This document shows, one piece after another, positions 60,201 to 64,000 of a stretch of DNA of 64,000 nucleotides. Positions within the stretch are counted from its first letter, which is position 1, and every line of letters starts with the position of its first letter. This DNA is from Myripristis murdjan (Eukaryota; Chordata; Actinopteri; Holocentriformes; Holocentridae). The notes under the pieces were generated by a model. That model saw only the letters and a list, made by a program, of their open reading frames with translations, was not told the origin of the DNA and ran no database searches. Made by a program: the position numbers and the translations under genes. The stretch spans positions 36,735,230-36,799,229 of the forward strand of contig NC_043992.1 in the NCBI RefSeq assembly GCF_902150065.1, read 5' to 3'.

Positions 60201-61536
60201 TTCACTTCTTCATGTTTTTTCATATGATGTAGGATAGCCTAATCTTTTCTTTTTTTTTTTTTTTTTTAAACAAGACCCACCTCTCTTAAAATGCAAAACT
60301 CAAAGAGGTCATACTAAAACGTGTGGTGTCACTGGGTGTAAAATGTGGAGCAGCTCTATAGAGTTGTTGCAGTCAGTGGAAGACTGATTTTGTGGATCCA
60401 CAGAATTTATAATCTCATTTATAACCAAATTATCTTTGTGTTTTTAGCAGTCAGTTCTGGATCAAAAATTCTTCCCCTAATCATAACCCTCATCCATAAA
60501 AAAGTACTTTCTTAGCCACCTTTTCCATTTTGCACAATGCTAGACTGCAGGCATTTTGGAATTGAGTGGTGCTTATTGATTTTCATCAGGAGGCAGGTGG
60601 TAAAGTAGACCAATAAAAAAAAAAAACTTTAATCCTTTATCAACATTTTCAAAGTGCAGCTTAATAGCTGCTCTTAAGGTATGCCAAAATCAAAGAAAGA
60701 AGGAGGAGGGAATTGCACAAGGCTTGTTAAGTAACAGAATATTTCACATTCTCGAGGTTCATTGTTGCTTGAGTTATAAAAAAAAAAAAAAATCTCACTA
60801 CACTCATCGGTCAAGCTTTCCCCTTGGCCGGGCCGCACATAAGTTGCATTTAGAGTTTACTAAAACCTTGATCAGTGTTCTCAGTTTGCAACACAAGTAA
60901 ACAAGCAGTTACGTTGTGAGACAGCTTTGTAATCATTACTGTCAGGTGAAATAAATGTGGGAGGAGACACTAAATATTAGCTGTAATTTGTTTGCTGTTG
61001 CTGTTTGTAGAAAAGGCAAAGGGGAGGAACAATCAGTCAGAGCTGGAATGAAGATAGAAATCAGCTATTGCATGAATGTTTGTTGGTTAAAGTGATTTAA
61101 AAACATGTGGCACACACACTGAGGGCACGAAAAAGAATACAATTTGGTATTTCCAAATATTTCCCTGGGGGTTGGAGTCAAAGCTCAGTGATACCGACTG
61201 GATATTTGATGTTAATTCAACTGTTGATATAAAGCAGACGGGACAGTTACTTTAATCTAATATGGACGCATTAACACAGTTTGCTTCAAAACTGCCAAAG
61301 CATGGATGTATTCCTGTATTTCCAGTTATTTTTAATCCCGTATTTTTGTGTTCTTTTGGCCAGGTCGAGGTCTTCAGTGGCTGTCAGATGAATTTAGTTT
61401 GTGCACACCTCTCAAAAAGAGGAACGATGCTGTCGGCTTCAAGGCGTGGCTCCAAGAGACCTGGGTGAACCTGGCCATGGTGGACTACCCCTATGAAGCC
61501 AGTTTTCTCCAACCGCTGCCTCGGTGGCCCATCCAG
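51273..61536 (+). CDS. prcp: Lysosomal Pro-X carboxypeptidase, exons 1-6 (3' part beyond window)
   Basis: PRCP is an S28-family serine carboxypeptidase that removes C-terminal residues after proline (angiotensin II, alpha-MSH) in lysosomes and at the cell surface. Exons 51273-51434, 56650-56790, 56876-56977, 57434-57615, 58781-58938 and 61364-61536 splice in phase to 306 of roughly 490-500 residues. Residues 1-24 form a signal peptide ([14 protein letters not shown]). Conserved blocks are [20 protein letters not shown] (with an N-glycosylation NNT), [25 protein letters not shown], the nucleophile motif GGSYGG with Ser177, [12 protein letters not shown], and [13 protein letters not shown]. The active-site Asp and His lie in the missing C-terminal part. 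After PRWPIQ a clean donor follows at 61537, and no further exon was found before 64000. Intron 1 is 5.2 kb. Downstream of rab30, same strand, as in human. Confidence 0.96.
51435..56649 (+). other. prcp intron 1 (5.2 kb)
   Basis: No second gene, RNA gene or complete transposon was recognised. Poly-T/G runs occur near 51556-51587 and T/A runs near 55420 and 55608. Any regulatory content cannot be read without comparative data. Confidence 0.45.
58301..58648. mobile_element. Related hAT-type element copy in prcp intron 4
   Basis: The left end aaggctgggtgataaaatca resembles an agggctgggc terminus, and the right end includes cccaaatcagcct. Interior words match 31434-31760: gggatgactg, gtaatatggatatga, gaccaagcagg, aatgcagcc and gacaacacttatgccatatcacgat-type sequence. 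No clear target duplication. It is older or more diverged than the first copy and is not interrupted. Confidence 0.65.
59213..59545. repeat. Possible diverged CACTGCAAAxA-type MITE
   Basis: Begins acactgcaaagaatgccc and continues with gcctggaaacaagtgag and tttttcgacttaatatgaga, which look like decayed relatives of the fold-back family at 3045-3510. The right terminus could not be found, so this is tentative. Confidence 0.3.
59645..60124 (+). other. Unexplained 160-codon open stretch in prcp intron 5
   Basis: A 480-bp frame is open on the plus strand, and most of the same DNA (59800-60198) is open for 132 codons on the minus strand. The plus frame contains the basic helix-like [20 protein letters not shown], then [17 protein letters not shown]. 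This vaguely recalls an RVNIG-AFxRWRxLR motif seen in predicted fish proteins of transposon origin. CpG content is higher than in the surrounding intron. It has no splice support and is not part of prcp. It could be a transposon-derived fragment or chance. Confidence 0.25.
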
Positions 61537-61592
61537 GTAAATGTGGTCACATGTTTAGACAGTTAACACAAGAAACAATATCTTAAAATTAA

Positions 61593-62395
61593 AGTCCCCC
61601 TTCGCTAAAAAATGGGTTTTTCTCATGTCCCCTTAAATGTCTGACCCTGTCTATTCCGATTTGTATCCGTGCAAAGTTTGTCAGTCGAGAGGTGTTTTCA
61701 CTTTCCTCTACTGAAGGGAACCGTGACGGGGGAAGTTTCACATCCCTAAAATCTGACATTCAGACATAACCCAGGCCGGTACATCACAGATTTGGTACAT
61801 CACAGATCCTGCAGTCAATCCTGCCTGCTGACAGGGTGGTGCTTTCGCACAACAGTGTTTTATTTTCTGAAAAACAACAAGACCAACTCAAAATGGCTGA
61901 ACAATGAACAATACTAGTGTAACTGAAAGATTTGCTGAAAAAATATATTTTTTCCTGGATAGATTATCAAATAATGGTATAATTGTGTCGTGAGATGGGA
62001 CCTTCTGGTTCTGTAAACACAGAGCTGAAGATCAACCAGACCAACTTGAAATGGCTGCTTCACATTAACAATATTAATGTAACAAACAAATTCACTACAT
62101 TTTTTTTTTTTTTTTATCAAATATGGCCCAATATTCATGAGGGTGCGATATTTCTTGGTTCTGTGAACAGAGCTGTGGTTACGAGCCTGTGTACCAGCAG
62201 GCAGGGAGGTGGGCAGCGACTATTTGTATATTCATAGATCTGCGCATTTTTAATCAGGGCAAAATTTAGAGTTATATTTAATGCAGTTTTAAGGTAGTAA
62301 GGGATATTTTTCATGGAAAAAACTTAAATAAATATGTAATGTTGATGATCAGAGATTGTTTTTTTATGGGCTTAATAAATGGCTGGAGGGGGACT
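61593..62395. mobile_element. TTAA-target TIR element downstream of prcp exon 6
   Basis: TTAA flanks both ends (61589-61592 and 62396-62399). The termini agtcccccttcgc and, inverted, agtccccctccagcc share about 10 bp. Inside, a segment with ggttctgta/ggttctgtg and caacttgaaatggctg/caactcaaaatggctg words is repeated twice. 803 bp, no transposase frame. The TTAA target suits piggyBac or Kolobok; assignment to either is not possible by eye. Confidence 0.7.
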
Positions 62396-62399
62396 TTAA

Positions 62400-64000
62400 G
62401 TCTTCCAAATGTTATTTATTGCCTGGGCTCCAAAGAATTAGCCAAGAAACATTTAGCTGAACACCAAATTAATTTCTGTTTCATTGCAACTTTCAAGTTT
62501 ATGTTTGTCTTTAGTTAAACGCTTGATTTGGCCTGACATCCACTCCTTAATTGAAATGAATGTGCGATTCAGCCGATTGTGTGTCACAAGTGTTTGTTGT
62601 GGTCTTCCAAGCTTTTGTTTACAACAGCTGTCAATTAACTTCATTAATATTCATAAGGATCTAGTTTCCTTTAGATTGTAAGTATTCTTTAGATGAGCAG
62701 CTACAAGTAAGCCACCATTCTTTTCTTCTCTCGTACCAATGGCCCTTTCATTTGCACACTCCTTCAGATCTCTGAGGTGTTCTTCTAAGGCCGGTCACAT
62801 GGCGCCACAGAAAAAGGACATTTTGCCCAGTGCCGCTCATGAGGGCATTAGACAAAGGTTCACCACACTCATTTGAACAGGACTCTAACAAATACTTAGC
62901 TTAACACTTCATGTGGAAAAAGCAGTTTACAGTAACTTGCCAAAGGAGTAACATATCAACATATGCATTATTTAGCATTCAAAGTCCAAGCCAAGTCTTC
63001 CACATTTTTAAACCCTCTCTCTCTGTTGTGTCCTTTGTTTTCGCTGAAAAGACCTTGTGACAGTACAGCGGCTGTTTTGTGGAGCCTGATTGACTTGGGT
63101 GCAGTGCATTCTATCAGTCACCTTGGCATGTCACGTGCATAAACCAAGCCCCACTATTGACCCTCAACTCTCTGTTTTCTGCTCGGTGCTTCAACGCCCC
63201 TCCGAGGTGCCCCACACAGCAGCCTCATACACAAACTGTTTACTGTTACCACAGATTTTTTTTTTTTTTTTTGTTTGGCTCATTTATCCGCTCTTGTCCA
63301 AGCTGAATTTTTACCGCATACCAGTTGCCACACTTTTGCCACAAAAATAGAACCAGGTGCAACACGTTAGGTGAGATAAACACTAAATGGTCATTTTGCG
63401 TTTTTTGGCTCCTTGCTTTTAATGTATGCGACCCCTATGGGTGGTTTAAGCGGTTTAGGCAGTGGGTGCAAAGAGGAGCTTTTTTAATGACAAAGCTAAT
63501 GTGATTATCTGAGTGAGTGTGAGAACGGGGTATTGAGGGCTTAGAGGAGGGAAATCTGTTGGCAGAGATGAATGTATAAGCCTAATCCTATCTGAAAAGT
63601 AGGGAGAAGATGCTTTGGAGCAATTGCAGTTTTTTTTCACGGTATAAATCTTTGGTTGGACATGTCTGTAGCCCTCCTCATCCATCGACCACCAACTCCT
63701 CCCCAGCCTGCAGACAAAAGCCTTAGTAACAGACTCCACTAGCGCAGCTCCCCTCCAACCTCCAAACAAGCAAGCCCAGTTTCTGTGCTTCACAAAGAGT
63801 GCAGAACAACGGCCAGAGCCAACTCTGCCGCTGCAACCATAACAACACTCAGAGCAGCAGCTACAGTCAAATCAAACAAAAGTTGAAACTCAAAGCATTT
63901 AATATCAGCCGCATTATTAATTTTGAGACATCAGACATAGTCAAATGGACTGGGAAAAAGGAGAGGAGAGCCTCTAAGCCATACATCTTTTGAGATCATT
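62400..64000 (+). other. prcp intron 6 to window end; no exon recognised
   Basis: Contains a T-run at 63256-63271 and short simple repeats. The next prcp block expected from the human protein (VVCQYL-like) was not found, so this intron extends beyond the window. Confidence 0.45.

Overview
This window is nuclear DNA from a ray-finned (teleost, probably percomorph-type) fish. It shows intron-split vertebrate genes with GT-AG junctions, many dinucleotide and tetranucleotide microsatellites, and fish-type transposons (Tc1/mariner, hAT, TTAA-target elements, L1 and CR1/L2/Rex-type LINEs). Seven protein-coding genes are supported by conserved motifs and in-phase splice junctions. No prokaryotic, organellar or viral sequence was recognised.

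Layout. 1-4036: repeats and flank upstream of the first recognised exon. 4037-7386 (+): rcsd1 (CapZ-interacting protein); its first coding exon was not found. 7387-12212: a repeat-rich spacer holding a TIR element, a 707-bp Tc1 derivative and a diverged tandem duplication that runs into the next promoter. 12213-18325 (+): c3orf52 (TPA-induced transmembrane protein), 7 coding exons. 18326-27938: spacer with a complete non-autonomous hAT (8-bp target duplication), an L1 remnant, a LINE 3' end and a hAT-type MITE. 27939-30878 (+): guca1c (guanylate cyclase activating protein 3). 31434-32246: a hAT-type element with a mariner-type MITE nested inside it. 34369-34788 (+): thrsp (Spot14), with a TATA box and a D-box-like palindrome. 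35669-38384 (-): ndufc2 (complex I subunit), convergent with thrsp. 42194-43934 (+): rab30, with a CpG-rich promoter and probable non-coding exon 1 near 40.1-40.2 kb. 46.6-49.7 kb: a probable hAT remnant carrying a 5'-truncated LINE with a long open reverse-transcriptase frame. 51273-61536 (+): prcp (lysosomal Pro-X carboxypeptidase), first six exons only; the 3' part lies beyond the window.

The genes do not form a pathway. They act in actin capping and stress signalling (rcsd1), an SEA-like single-pass membrane protein (c3orf52), cone phototransduction (guca1c), lipogenesis (thrsp), mitochondrial complex I (ndufc2), Golgi traffic (rab30) and lysosomal peptide cleavage (prcp). From memory of the human map, THRSP-NDUFC2 (convergent) and RAB30-PRCP (tandem) all lie at 11q14.1, and C3orf52 and GUCA1C both at 3q13. 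The window therefore looks like two ancestral syntenic blocks plus rcsd1.

No new multi-gene system was found. The most unusual signals are a small TIR element bounded by 36-37 bp direct repeats next to the prcp promoter, a promoter-overlapping tandem duplication with uneven CpG loss upstream of c3orf52, a nested hAT/mariner insertion, a twin pair of identically deleted Tc1 copies, and a bZIP palindrome placed just upstream of the thrsp TATA box.
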